From Flavobacterium hydrocarbonoxydans (GTDB lineage: Bacteria > Bacteroidota > Bacteroidia > Flavobacteriales > Flavobacteriaceae): 64,000 nt of DNA. The notes below the pieces were generated by a model. The model was not told the origin of the DNA and ran no database searches. It saw only the letters and a program-made list of their open reading frames with translations. Position 1 is the first letter of the stretch, and each line of letters starts with the position of its first letter. The translations under genes were made by a program, and so were the position numbers. The stretch spans positions 1-64,000 of the forward strand of contig NZ_WSTB01000007.1 in assembly GCF_009789235.1 (NCBI RefSeq), in the 5' to 3' direction. This document shows positions 43,322-52,287 of the stretch, piece after piece.

Positions 43322-45580
43322 TTGAAAACTATAACCAAAAACCAAATTATTTACCTGGTCCTGTTCTTTGTGATAAGCTTTTCTTCTTATTCACAAAAAA
43401 CAAATCCACAAATAGAAAAAAAAATAGATAATCTTATAAAAAAGATGAGAATTGAACAAAAAATTGGTCAGGCTTGTCTAAAAGGAACTTCGAGCCGAAG
43501 TAAAGGTTTATCTGAAGAACTTAAAAATGAGGTACGTAAAGGATTGGTAGGTGCCATTTTAAACCTTACAGATCCCAAATTAGTATTTGAAATACAAAAA
43601 ATTGCTGTTGACGAAAGCCCTAGCCACATTCCGCTATTATTTGGTAGAGATGTCATTCATGGCTATAAAACTATTTTTCCTATTCCCCTTGGTTTAGCCG
43701 CCTCCTGGGATATTCCATTGGTCGAAAAAACATCAAAAATTGCAGCAAACGAATCGTATTCAAATTGTTTCAATTGGACATTTGCACCCATGATCGATAT
43801 TGCCAGAGATGCCCGTTGGGGAAGAATTGCCGAATCACCGGGTGAAGACCCTTTATTGGCTTCGAGATTAGGAGTAGCGTATATTAAAGGATTTCAGGGT
43901 GAAGATCCTTCGGTTCCTGGACAAATTTTAGCTTGTGCCAAACATTTTGCAGCTTATGGAGCCGCTGAAGGCGGAAGAGATTACAATACCGTGAGTATGT
44001 CTGAATCGATGCTGCGAAATGTATATTTAAAACCTTTTGAAGCTGCCGCAAAATCAGGAGCAGCTACTTTTATGAGTTCTTTTAATGATATTAATGGAAT
44101 TCCAGCATCGGGAAATAAATTTTTACTTAAAAAAATATTACGCGAAGAATGGAAATATGATGGTTTTGTGGTAAGCGACTGGAATTCTGTCACCGAAATG
44201 ATTCCACACGGATTTGCTGCTGATGAAAAAGATGCCGCGCTCAAAGCTGCTTCGGCAGGATTAGACATGGAAATGACGAGCTTGTCTTATGCAAATCATT
44301 TAAAAACATTAATTACAGAAAAGAAAATTTCCGAAAAAGAATTAGATGAAATGGTTCGTAACATTCTACGAATAAAATTTCGCGCCGGAATATTCGAAAA
44401 TCCCTATTTTAAAGACAGAGAAAAATTTTCGATTTTGACTGCCGAATCTTTAGCAACAGCAAAAGAATCTGCTATTAAAAGTTGTGTTTTATTGAAAAAT
44501 GAAAATCAAATCCTGCCTTTACAATCCAATCAAAAAATTGCTGTAATTGGCCCATTAGCGGATGCGCCAAGAGAACAATTAGGCACCTGGATTTTTGACG
44601 GAAACAAAGCCGATTCTCAGACTCCTTTGAAAGCTTTGCAAACTAGTTTTGGTCAAAATAACGTTTTTTACGCAGCAGGGCTTTCACACAGCCGATCACT
44701 TTCTGAAGAAGGATTCGCAGAAGCCGTTACTGAAGCCAAAAAAGCAGATGTCATTCTGTTCTTTGCTGGTGAAGAAGCCATACTATCTGGTGAAGCGCAT
44801 TCCAGAGCGAATATTAATTTACCTGGTTTACAGGAAAAATTAATTGCCGAATTATCCAAAACAGGAAAACCAATCGTATTGATAATTATGGCTGGAAGAC
44901 CTATTACACTTGGAGCCGTTTTACCCAATGTAAAAGCCGTACTTATGGCCTGGCATCCCGGAACTATGGCTGGACCAGCTATTTCGGATATTGTAAAAGG
45001 TATTGCAAATCCATCCGGAAAATTGCCGGTTACCTGGCCAAAAGAAGTGGGACAGATTCCTATTTATTACAACCATCCTAGTACCGGAAGACCTGCAGAT
45101 CCTAAAACTTTCGTAGCCATTCAGGATATTCCGGTTGAAGCCTGGCAAAGTTCTTTAGGCAACAATTCGCATTATCTGGATGCTGGCTACGAACCTCAGT
45201 TTCCTTTTGGTTTTGGTCTAAGTTATACATCTTTTGTATATGATAATTTAAAAATTGAAAAGACAAACTTAAAAACCAATGATCGTCTGACAGTTACTGC
45301 GAATATCACCAATACCGGCAACACCACCGGAATTGAAACGGTACAATTGTATGTGCAGGATATTACAGGAAGTATCGTGAGACCTGTTAGAGAATTGAAA
45401 GATTTTGTACAAATAGAATTAAAATCAAAAGAATCCAGAACAGTAGAATTCTCTATACCGGTTTCGGATTTGGCTTTTTATAATGATCAGATGGAGCTAA
45501 AAACTGAGCCTGGCGATTTTAAACTCTGGATAGCTTCGCATGCCGAAAATGGTTTAGAAGGAAATTTTAAAGTAGAATAA
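43322..45580 (+). CDS. bglX: Glycoside hydrolase family 3 beta-glucosidase, exported
   Basis: This 752-residue protein has a signal peptide (about 1-25, FSSYSQ). The GH3 N-terminal barrel contains FGRDVIHGYKTIFPIPLG, KHFAAYGAAEGGRDY and the nucleophile Asp286 in GFVVSDWNSV. The GH3 C-terminal domain carries GEEAILSGEAHSRANINLPG, and a fibronectin-III-like end module follows (about 650-745). It should release glucose or related sugars from beta-linked oligosaccharides in the periplasm. The start is TTG at 43322, required to include the signal peptide; no in-frame ATG exists near it. Two hydrolase genes follow within 30 bp each. Confidence 0.92.
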   Translation: MKTITKNQIIYLVLFFVISFSSYSQKTNPQIEKKIDNLIKKMRIEQKIGQACLKGTSSRSKGLSEELKNEVRKGLVGAILNLTDPKLVFEIQKIAVDESPSHIPLLFGRDVIHGYKTIFPIPLGLAASWDIPLVEKTSKIAANESYSNCFNWTFAPMIDIARDARWGRIAESPGEDPLLASRLGVAYIKGFQGEDPSVPGQILACAKHFAAYGAAEGGRDYNTVSMSESMLRNVYLKPFEAAAKSGAATFMSSFNDINGIPASGNKFLLKKILREEWKYDGFVVSDWNSVTEMIPHGFAADEKDAALKAASAGLDMEMTSLSYANHLKTLITEKKISEKELDEMVRNILRIKFRAGIFENPYFKDREKFSILTAESLATAKESAIKSCVLLKNENQILPLQSNQKIAVIGPLADAPREQLGTWIFDGNKADSQTPLKALQTSFGQNNVFYAAGLSHSRSLSEEGFAEAVTEAKKADVILFFAGEEAILSGEAHSRANINLPGLQEKLIAELSKTGKPIVLIIMAGRPITLGAVLPNVKAVLMAWHPGTMAGPAISDIVKGIANPSGKLPVTWPKEVGQIPIYYNHPSTGRPADPKTFVAIQDIPVEAWQSSLGNNSHYLDAGYEPQFPFGFGLSYTSFVYDNLKIEKTNLKTNDRLTVTANITNTGNTTGIETVQLYVQDITGSIVRPVRELKDFVQIELKSKESRTVEFSIPVSDLAFYNDQMELKTEPGDFKLWIASHAENGLEGNFKVE

Positions 45581-45592
45581 AAACTATATCTA

Positions 45593-46411
45593 ATGAAAAA
45601 AATAACGTTTATAATAAGTTTCATCCTAATTGGATTTTCAGCTGTTGCTCAAAAAACAGAATATGAAACCAAATCAAACATTCAATATTATAATACTGTA
45701 GTAAACAAAGCTGACAGTTACATCAATGAGCGATGCGTGCTGGATATTTATTATCCAAAAAACAGTAAAAATTTTGCTACGATTGTATGGTTTCATGGTG
45801 GCGGTCTAACTGGCGGAAGCAAAGAAATACCAGAAGCTTTAAAGAATAAAGGTTTTGCAATTATTGGTGTAAATTATAGATTATCTCCCAAAGTTAAAGC
45901 CGAAAAATGTATTGAAGACGCTGCTGCTGCAGTAGCCTGGACATTCAATAATATTGCGAATTATGGCGGTGACTCTTCTTTAATTTTTGTTGCAGGACAT
46001 TCTGCAGGTGCTTATTTAACCTCGATGATTGGTCTGGATAAAAAATGGCTGCAAAAAGAGGGAATTGATGCCAATAAAATTGCTGGGCTTATTCCGTTTA
46101 GCAGTCAGTGTATCACGCATTTTGAAATTCGAAGACAAAACGGAATTCCTGAAAAACAACCTACCATCGATGCTTTTGCTCCGCTTTTCCATGTACGCGC
46201 AGATGCTCCGCCTTTATTATTAATAACGGGTAACCGTGAACTGGAAATGTTAGGCCGCTATGAAGAGAACGCTTATATGGAGCGAATGATGAAATTGGTT
46301 GGGCACAAACAAACCCAGCTTTTTGAATTAGACGGTTATGGTCACGGTATGACAGAACCTGCTTTTCCACTATTAGTAAACGAAGTAAACCGAATTATAA
46401 AGGAAAATTAA
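45593..46411 (+). CDS. Exported alpha/beta-hydrolase (esterase/lipase)
   Basis: This 272-residue protein has a signal peptide (about 1-20, FSAVAQ). The esterase fold shows the HGGG oxyanion motif in VWFHGGGLTGGS, the nucleophile serine in VAGHSAGAYL and the histidine in DGYGHGMTEPA. It resembles carboxylesterases that deacylate plant polysaccharides. Co-transcription 12 bp after bglX suggests it removes acyl groups from the oligosaccharides the glucosidase handles, which is inference. Confidence 0.82.
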   Translation: MKKITFIISFILIGFSAVAQKTEYETKSNIQYYNTVVNKADSYINERCVLDIYYPKNSKNFATIVWFHGGGLTGGSKEIPEALKNKGFAIIGVNYRLSPKVKAEKCIEDAAAAVAWTFNNIANYGGDSSLIFVAGHSAGAYLTSMIGLDKKWLQKEGIDANKIAGLIPFSSQCITHFEIRRQNGIPEKQPTIDAFAPLFHVRADAPPLLLITGNRELEMLGRYEENAYMERMMKLVGHKQTQLFELDGYGHGMTEPAFPLLVNEVNRIIKEN

Positions 46412-46438
46412 AAATAATCATTAAATAAATCCACGGCC

Positions 46439-46990
46439 ATGGAAACCAATCTTTTAATATTACCCGGACTTGGAAATTCCGGAGAAAAACACTGGCAAAC
46501 CTTCTGGCATAAAAAATATAAAAACTCGATAAGAATTGTTCAGGATAATTGGGATGAACCTCAACTGAAAGATTGGTTAGAACGATTGAACGAAGAAATT
46601 TCAAAACTTGAAAAACCAACTATTTTGGTGGCACATAGTCTGGCGGTTTCTTTAGTGCAGCATTGGGCCAGTTCCAATAAAAATGAAAATATTATCGGTG
46701 CGCTTTTAGTGGCTCCAGCCGATGTGGATTCGCCAATTCACACCCCCGAATCTGTACGCAATTTTTCGCCTATTCCTGTTGCAAAATTGCCTTTTCCGTC
46801 GATTGTAGTAGCAAGCGAAAATGATCCTTATGCTTCTTTTGAAAGAAAACAATATTTTGCCAAAATGTGGGGAAGTGATTTCGTAAATGTTGGCCAAAAA
46901 GGACACATCAACTCAGATTCGGATTTAGAATACTGGGAAGAAGGACAATTGATTTTAGAGCAGTTGGTAACTAAGCTAAACTTGAAATAG
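46439..46990 (+). CDS. RBBP9/YdeN-family serine hydrolase
   Basis: This 183-residue cytoplasmic alpha/beta hydrolase has the family start LLILPGLGNSGEKHWQTFW, the nucleophile in LVAHSLAVSL, the acid in VASENDPYASF and the histidine in VGQKGHINSDS. Length and motifs fit the RBBP9/YdeN group, whose substrates are unknown. It is 27 bp after the esterase gene and closes the bglX run. Confidence 0.85.
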   Translation: METNLLILPGLGNSGEKHWQTFWHKKYKNSIRIVQDNWDEPQLKDWLERLNEEISKLEKPTILVAHSLAVSLVQHWASSNKNENIIGALLVAPADVDSPIHTPESVRNFSPIPVAKLPFPSIVVASENDPYASFERKQYFAKMWGSDFVNVGQKGHINSDSDLEYWEEGQLILEQLVTKLNLK

Positions 46991-47098
46991 ACCGCGGATA
47001 ACACGGATTTACTTCGTAAAAACGCGGATAAAAACAGATTTTTTTATTTTTTTTCTGAGCAACTACAAAAAAGCAAATCTTTTCCTAAATCTTAAAAA
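46991..47098. repeat. Spacer with short word repeats
   Basis: It begins ACCGCGGATAACACGGATTT and repeats AACGCGGAT/AACAGATT words, then T-runs. The style recalls the other simple-word spacer elements, but no long complementary ends were found. It separates convergent genes, yet no clean terminator hairpin is visible. Confidence 0.4.
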
Positions 47099-47434
47099 TC
47101 ACCCTATTCTTAAACCATTTTCAATTTTAAAATCGGGAGCCAGTAAAATTACGTCTCCCTCCTGTCCTACTGCGCCCAAAACTAAACATTCGCTCATAAA
47201 CCTGCCTATTTGTTTTTTAGGAAAATTGACAACCGCCACAATTTGGCGATTCAATAAATCTTCTTTAGAATATCTTTTGGTAATTTGTGCCGATGATTTT
47301 CTAATTCCGATTTCAGAACCAAAATCAATCGTAAGCTGAAAGGCTGGTTTTCTGGCTTCTGGAAAATCATTTACTTCGATAATGGTTCCAATACGCATAT
47401 CAGTTCTTTCAAATTCACTCCAGGTTAAATCCAT
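47099..47434 (-). CDS. csaA: tRNA-binding/chaperone-like protein CsaA
   Basis: This 111-residue OB-fold protein closely matches Bacillus CsaA in layout: FERTDMRIGTIIEVNDFPEA, FGSEIGIRKSSAQITKRYS, VVNFPKKQIGRFMSE and VILLAPDFKIENGLRIG. CsaA binds tRNA-like structures and has export-chaperone activity in Bacillus; its role in Bacteroidota is untested. Monocistronic, convergent with the bglX unit. Confidence 0.9.
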   Translation of the reverse strand: MDLTWSEFERTDMRIGTIIEVNDFPEARKPAFQLTIDFGSEIGIRKSSAQITKRYSKEDLLNRQIVAVVNFPKKQIGRFMSECLVLGAVGQEGDVILLAPDFKIENGLRIG

Positions 47435-47568
47435 TTTTGCTTTTTTTTTAATGTTGTTTTACAAATCTATTAATTCTGTAAGGGATTCCATTAATTCTAT
47501 AAATTATTTTTTTAAGTAAAAACTAAATTTACAAAACACATTATAAGATAACATTTAAATTACTAAAA

Positions 47569-48462
47569 ATGGAAAATATTCTGACTAACAGCAACCCATC
47601 AATTCGGTATTTTCAATATGACTTGAAACATCCAAATACTGATAAATATATAGAAACGGAACAAAATGTAAAACTCTATGTAAAAGATTATGGTCAGGGA
47701 GAACCTGTCATTTTGATACATGGGTGGCCGCTTTCGAACGAAATGTGGGAATATCAAATTGAGTTTTTAGTTCAAAACAATTATAGAGTAATTGCCTATG
47801 ACAGACGTGGATTTGGTAAATCATCCCAACCCTGGAATGGTTATGATTACGACACTTTATCAGATGATTTAAAAGAAATTATTGAGCAGCTCGAATTAGA
47901 AAATGTAACGTTGGTAGGTTTCTCAATGGGTGGCGGTGAAGTCGTTCGTTATTTTAGCAGACATGGCGGAAAAGGCGTTAAAAAAGCCGCTTTGATTTCG
48001 TCGATTATTCCTTTTTTATTAAAAACCGAAGACAATCCGGAAGGACGTCCACAAGAAAAAGGTGAAGCCAGCGCAGCAGCCATCAAAGAAGACCGAATCG
48101 GGTTTCTTGATAATTTTGGTAAAACGTTTTTTGGTGTCAACATCATCAACAAACCTTTGAGTACGCCATTGTTAGAATATTACAGAATGTTATGTTCGTT
48201 TGCATCTTCAAGAGCTACCTTAAAATGTGCCGAATCATTAAATACTACTGATTTTAGAGATGAATTGCACACTATTAAAGTTCCTACTTTAATTATTCAT
48301 GGAAATGAAGATAAAAATGTTCCGATAGAAGTGAGTTCAGAAAAAACGGCTGCGGCCATAGCCAATAATACTTTTATTGTTTATGAAGGCGCACCACACG
48401 GACTATTTTATACCGAAAAAGATAAATTAAATGAGGATTTATTGAATTTTCTGAATTCGTAA
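47569..48462 (+). CDS. Alpha/beta-hydrolase, non-heme chloroperoxidase/perhydrolase-like
   Basis: This 297-residue cytoplasmic protein is preceded by no signal peptide. It has ILIHGWPLSNEMW, AYDRRGFGKSSQPW, the nucleophile in LVGFSMGGGEVVRY, Asp in HGNEDKNVPI and the catalytic histidine in GAPHGLFYT. The DRRGFGxS and GFSMGGGE motifs are those of the cofactor-free haloperoxidase/perhydrolase branch, which mainly act as esterases in vivo. An N-terminal extension of about 30 residues is present. Followed by a terminator. Confidence 0.85.
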   Translation: MENILTNSNPSIRYFQYDLKHPNTDKYIETEQNVKLYVKDYGQGEPVILIHGWPLSNEMWEYQIEFLVQNNYRVIAYDRRGFGKSSQPWNGYDYDTLSDDLKEIIEQLELENVTLVGFSMGGGEVVRYFSRHGGKGVKKAALISSIIPFLLKTEDNPEGRPQEKGEASAAAIKEDRIGFLDNFGKTFFGVNIINKPLSTPLLEYYRMLCSFASSRATLKCAESLNTTDFRDELHTIKVPTLIIHGNEDKNVPIEVSSEKTAAAIANNTFIVYEGAPHGLFYTEKDKLNEDLLNFLNS

Positions 48463-48472
48463 ATTTTCAACC

Positions 48473-48528
48473 AATACCCAAAGGATGTACTATTTTTTTG
48501 AGCAAAACTTCTTTGGGTATTTTTTTTA
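48473..48528 (+). terminator. Terminator after the chloroperoxidase-like gene
   Basis: AATACCCAAAG pairs with CTTTGGGTATT across a loop of about 27 bases, then an eight-base T-run. Confidence 0.7.
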
Positions 48529-48592
48529 ATCTCCTACTTCTTTTGATTACAGAATTTTAAAGTTAAATTTGGATAACTAATTTTCTGTAAAA

Positions 48593-49147
48593 ATGGCTAG
48601 AACTCTTTCAAATATGCTTCCACTTGGAACGCTTGCTCCAGATTTCAAATTAAAAGATACTAACTCAAACTATAATTATTCTTTTGAAGACATAAAAGGC
48701 GCTAAAGGAACATTAGTGATTTTTATCTGCAATCATTGTCCGTTTGTACATCATGTTATGCCAGAAATTATTATGATTGCCAATGATTATCGTGTACAAG
48801 GCTTGGGAATAATAGCTATTTCCAGTAATGATGTTGTAAAATATCCGCAGGATTCTCCAGAAATGATGACAGAATTTGCATTCGAAAATAAAATGGATTT
48901 CCCTTATTTATTTGATGAAAATCAAGAAGTTGCCAAAGCTTTTGATGCTGCTTGTACCCCAGATTTTTATTTATTTGACAGTCAGGATAAATTATTTTAT
49001 CGCGGTCAATTAGACGATTCCAGACCTGGAAACGGAATTCCGTTAAGCGGAAGTGATTTGCGAAGCGCGATCGACGCACTAATTTACAATCGAAGTTTAA
49101 AAAACCCTCAGAAACCAAGTATTGGCTGTAATATTAAATGGAAATAA
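48593..49147 (+). CDS. Thioredoxin-like/AhpC-TSA family protein
   Basis: This 184-residue cytoplasmic protein has the peroxiredoxin start LGTLAPDFKLKDT and the redox motif FICNHCPFVHHV at about 45-56 (CxxC), then AISSNDVVKYPQDSPE, PDFYLFD and LDDSRPGNGIPL. This thioredoxin-family form is frequent in Bacteroidota; the partner is unknown. It stands alone. Confidence 0.85.
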   Translation: MARTLSNMLPLGTLAPDFKLKDTNSNYNYSFEDIKGAKGTLVIFICNHCPFVHHVMPEIIMIANDYRVQGLGIIAISSNDVVKYPQDSPEMMTEFAFENKMDFPYLFDENQEVAKAFDAACTPDFYLFDSQDKLFYRGQLDDSRPGNGIPLSGSDLRSAIDALIYNRSLKNPQKPSIGCNIKWK

Positions 49148-49187
49148 AATACCTATTTCTATAATTTTTACGAATAAATTTAATTTT

Positions 49188-49224
49188 AAACCCAACAGGT
49201 TTAAAAAACCTGTCGGGTTTAAAA
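49188..49224. terminator. Terminator between convergent genes
   Basis: AAACCCAACAGGTTT pairs with AAACCTGTCGGGTTT (one mismatch) across a short A loop; A/T runs on both sides suit both directions. Confidence 0.7.
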
Positions 49225-49225
49225 A

Positions 49226-49519
49226 TTACAATTGAGAATTGATATAATTTGAAATGGAAACCATTTGTGTATCATCTAGTTTTGCTTTTTTCTGCATTCT
49301 TACCAGGATTGGCTTCCACTCCTCGTGAGTAAACTTCTTCGGTTCATATAATTTGTGGCATTTTGCACAATTATTATCATACAAACTTTGTCCTGCAGCC
49401 AATTCTGGTGTTAGTTCTACAGCTTTTGCAACAGGTGCGGCCTCAGTTACTGCAGGTGTTTTAGTTGCACAGGAAAATAATACTAAAGCAACTGCTGCGG
49501 TTAAAATTCTTGATTTCAT
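49226..49519 (-). CDS. Small c-type cytochrome lipoprotein
   Basis: This 97-residue protein has a lipobox ending in cysteine (VLFSCATK, about residue 15), an Ala/Pro/Val-rich linker and a monohaem cytochrome c domain with CAKCH (about 53-57) and a later methionine (QMVSISNYI) as probable axial ligand. Probably membrane-tethered electron carrier in the periplasm. An in-frame ATG 13 codons upstream (49558) would spoil the signal peptide and overlap the terminator, so 49519 is preferred. Confidence 0.82.
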   Translation of the reverse strand: MKSRILTAAVALVLFSCATKTPAVTEAAPVAKAVELTPELAAGQSLYDNNCAKCHKLYEPKKFTHEEWKPILVRMQKKAKLDDTQMVSISNYINSQL

Positions 49520-49546
49520 GTTTCGTTTGTTTTTTAGTAAATATAA

Positions 49547-49577
49547 AAAAAATCCCATTCGACAGACGAATGGGATT
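49547..49577 (-). terminator. Terminator after the cytoplasmic cyclophilin-FKBP gene
   Basis: AATCCCATTCG / CGAATGGGATT, with a short loop, followed on the minus strand by a T-run of about eight bases. Confidence 0.85.
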
Positions 49578-49613
49578 ATTATTTAAAACAACTTTAAATT
49601 GTCTTTTATCTTC

Positions 49614-50546
49614 TTATTTTACGTCCATTAATTCAACGTCAAAAATCAAAGTTGCGTTTGGTGGGATAACTCCTCCAGCACCTGCAGGTCCATATCCTAA
49701 ATCAGATGGAATTACAAAACGAGCTTTGTCACCTACTTGTAATAAAGCAATACCTTCGTCCCATCCTTCGATAACCTGACCAATTCCTAATTTAAATTCG
49801 ATTGGTTTTTTACGTGGGTAAGATGAATCAAAAACTTTTCCTGTTTCTAAAGATCCTTCGTAGTGAACTGAAACCGTTTTACCAGCTTCTGCTTTTTTAC
49901 CATCTCCTTTTTGAATCATTTTGTAACGTAAACCGCTTTCTGTTTTATCAAAACCAGCAGCCAATTGCTCCATTTTTGCTTCAGAAGCCGCTTTTAATTC
50001 TGCATCTCTTTTAAGACGAGCACCTTTTAAAGCAATAAAAGCTTCGATTGCATTCCATTTTTGCGCTTCTTCTCCAACTCTGATAATTTCTAAAGTCTCC
50101 AAAGCATCACCCTGAGCAACTGCATCAACAACATCCTGACCCTCGATAACATGACCAAAAACAGTGTGTTTCCCATCTAACCAAGAAGTTGGAACGTGCG
50201 TAATGTAAAATTGAGAACCATTAGTTGCAGGACCTGAGTTTGCCATTGCTAAAACTCCAGGGCGATCGTGTTTTAAACTTGGGTGAAATTCATCATCAAA
50301 TTTATAACCTGGATCTCCAGTTCCTGTTCCTTTTGGGCAACCACCCTGAATCATAAAATCTGGAATAACTCTATGAAAGTTTAATCCGTCGTAGAATTTT
50401 TGTCCTTGTGGTTTTACTTTATTTTCCATATTTCCTTCTGCAAGCGCTACAAAATTCCCTACGGTTCCTGGTGTTAAGTCGTGTGTTAGTTTTACTAAAA
50501 TCGAACCTTTGCTCGTGTTGAATTTAGCGTATATTCCGTTTTCCAT
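49614..50546 (-). CDS. Cyclophilin-FKBP fusion peptidyl-prolyl isomerase, cytoplasmic
   Basis: This 310-residue third dual-family immunophilin has no signal peptide. The cyclophilin domain (about 5-165) is canonical: FHRVIPDFMIQGG, MANSG, GSQFYIT and WLDGKH. The FKBP domain (about 205-309) keeps the full pocket, including the Trp in VIEGWDEGI, VFDSS and [15 protein letters not shown]. It lacks the 20-residue insertion and Trp-to-Phe change of the two exported paralogues at 9.9-12.2 kb, so it may be the ancestral-like, more active form. A TAAATTTG box is 25 bp upstream. Confidence 0.94.
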   Translation of the reverse strand: MENGIYAKFNTSKGSILVKLTHDLTPGTVGNFVALAEGNMENKVKPQGQKFYDGLNFHRVIPDFMIQGGCPKGTGTGDPGYKFDDEFHPSLKHDRPGVLAMANSGPATNGSQFYITHVPTSWLDGKHTVFGHVIEGQDVVDAVAQGDALETLEIIRVGEEAQKWNAIEAFIALKGARLKRDAELKAASEAKMEQLAAGFDKTESGLRYKMIQKGDGKKAEAGKTVSVHYEGSLETGKVFDSSYPRKKPIEFKLGIGQVIEGWDEGIALLQVGDKARFVIPSDLGYGPAGAGGVIPPNATLIFDVELMDVK

Positions 50547-50570
50547 CGTTGTTATTTTTAATTTGAATGC

Positions 50571-50578
50571 AAATTTAC
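50571..50578 (-). promoter_or_regulatory. -7 promoter box of the cytoplasmic isomerase gene
   Basis: Minus strand TAAATTTG, then C, matches TAnnTTTG; predicted leader about 20 bases. Confidence 0.5.
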
Positions 50579-50606
50579 AAATTAATTCTATATCAATTTG
50601 TGCTTT

Positions 50607-51785
50607 CTATTTTTTAGTCCCGATCCTTCGGGATGATTTGAATGTAAGTCCGTAAACTAATAATGCTAACAATGCCAATCCTGCACATCCTATAGTTACA
50701 GCGTGCCATCCGCCAAGCTTCCATAATAATAAACCATAGGCAGAACCAGCGGCTGTTCCTAAAAAACTAAACGACATAAATACCGTATTGAGTCTGTTTC
50801 TGGCTTCCGGCAATAACGAATATACTCGGGTTTGATTGGAAATGTGAACGCCCTGAATTCCGATATCGATAAAAACAATTCCGATGACAACGCCAATTAT
50901 ACTTTCGATTGAAAAGTAAAAAGTAATAAAACTGATTAACATCAATAAACAACCATAACCTACCGCTACTCTCGGATTTCCCTTGTCTCCCATTTTTCCA
51001 ACCAGTGGTGCTGCCAAAGCTCCCGAAGCTCCAACGATTCCGAAAAGCCCTATCGTAGCACTATTAAATTTGAAAGGTTCCCCCGAAAGCAACAAAACCA
51101 TCGTAGTCCAGAAAGCGCCAAACTGAGCAAAGCAAAACACATTGATTAAGGTGGCTTCGCGCAATACTGGCTGTGTTTTTATTAAAGTAAAAAGTGATTG
51201 AATTAATTGACCGTAAGTACCTTGAAATTGAGGTTTATTCACTGGAAATTTCTTTTGAATAGCAAAAAATATCAGTAAGCAAATTCCGGCAGCGATCCAA
51301 AACATAGACCTCCAACCTAAAACCTGACCTATAAATCCGCTAAGGGTTCTTGACAGCAAAATACCAACCAATAAACCGCTCATAATAGTCCCGATCACTT
51401 TTCCTCTTTGCTCCTGACTAGTCAAGGAAGCAGCCAAAGGCAAAATAAGCTGCGGCACAATCGAGGTGATTCCGATAAGTAATGAGGCTATTTGAAGAAT
51501 TACGAAACTTTTGGCCGTCGCAGCAATAATCAAAGCTATTACCGAAGCTAAAGTGGTGATTAAAATTTGCTTTTTGCGTTCGATTTTATCGCCAAGCGGA
51601 ACCATAAAAAACAATCCAATCGCGTAACCTGCCTGCGTAAGATAGGTTATCGTACCTGCGTTGGCTTCGGGAATTTTAAATTCGTTGGCAATTAAAACAA
51701 TTAAGGGTTGGCAGTAATACAGATTTGCAACTATAAGTCCAGTGCAAGCTGCCATAAACAAGACATTCGTTTTGGATAAATTCAT
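50607..51785 (-). CDS. Major facilitator superfamily transporter
   Basis: This 392-residue inner-membrane protein has about 12 transmembrane helices, the loop 2-3 MFS motif near GDKIERKKQI and a matching GDKGNPRVAVGYG in the second half. The sequence resembles YceL/AraJ-type drug or sugar-efflux permeases; the substrate is unknown. Single gene on the minus strand. Confidence 0.85.
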   Translation of the reverse strand: MNLSKTNVLFMAACTGLIVANLYYCQPLIVLIANEFKIPEANAGTITYLTQAGYAIGLFFMVPLGDKIERKKQILITTLASVIALIIAATAKSFVILQIASLLIGITSIVPQLILPLAASLTSQEQRGKVIGTIMSGLLVGILLSRTLSGFIGQVLGWRSMFWIAAGICLLIFFAIQKKFPVNKPQFQGTYGQLIQSLFTLIKTQPVLREATLINVFCFAQFGAFWTTMVLLLSGEPFKFNSATIGLFGIVGASGALAAPLVGKMGDKGNPRVAVGYGCLLMLISFITFYFSIESIIGVVIGIVFIDIGIQGVHISNQTRVYSLLPEARNRLNTVFMSFSFLGTAAGSAYGLLLWKLGGWHAVTIGCAGLALLALLVYGLTFKSSRRIGTKK

Positions 51786-51876
51786 CAGGCAAAAATACTA
51801 CACTATTTTTTATCGAAAGTTTAAAAAAAATATAAATTTTCGTGAGCTCTACCCAAAACGAAGGCCAAATTTGATT

Positions 51877-52236
51877 TTAATATGTTCTTCCAACCATAAA
51901 ATCTTCCCTAATCGGACTGAAAACATCGGTTAAAATTCCGCTTTCTAAACAAAGAACGCCGTGAATTGCATGAGGCGGAATGTAAAAACTATCTCCCTCT
52001 TCTAAGGTTTGCGTAACGCCACTGATCGTAACATCAAATTTTCCGCTGGAAATGTAGGTTACCTGTGTATGGTAATGCTCGTGCAAAGTACCGATCGCAC
52101 CTGTCTCGAAATGAACGCTTACCAGCATCACACGATCATCAAAAGCCATAATTTTGCGTTTTACGCCTTCTCCTACTACTTCCCACTCGATTTCTGATCC
52201 TTTTATAAATTCTTTGCTTGTTCCGAAACTTTGCAT
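51877..52236 (-). CDS. Cupin-domain protein, KdgF-like
   Basis: This 119-residue single-domain cupin has the metal-binding motif GTLHEHYHTQVTYISSG (about 47-63) and the second motif GDSFYIPPHAIHGVLCLE. Flanking text (KRKIMAFDDRVMLVSVHFE, DVFSPIREDF) resembles KdgF, which linearises unsaturated uronates released from pectin or alginate. No other uronate-catabolism gene is visible here, so the call stays tentative. A -7 box is at 52257-52264. Confidence 0.7.
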   Translation of the reverse strand: MQSFGTSKEFIKGSEIEWEVVGEGVKRKIMAFDDRVMLVSVHFETGAIGTLHEHYHTQVTYISSGKFDVTISGVTQTLEEGDSFYIPPHAIHGVLCLESGILTDVFSPIREDFMVGRTY

Positions 52237-52256
52237 ATTATTTGTTTTTATGGGTA

Positions 52257-52264
52257 CAAAAATA
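52257..52264 (-). promoter_or_regulatory. -7 promoter box of the cupin gene
   Basis: Minus strand TATTTTTG matches TAnnTTTG and lies about 20 bp before the cupin ATG. Confidence 0.45.
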
Positions 52265-52287
52265 AAACATTCAACTATTTCTATCGC

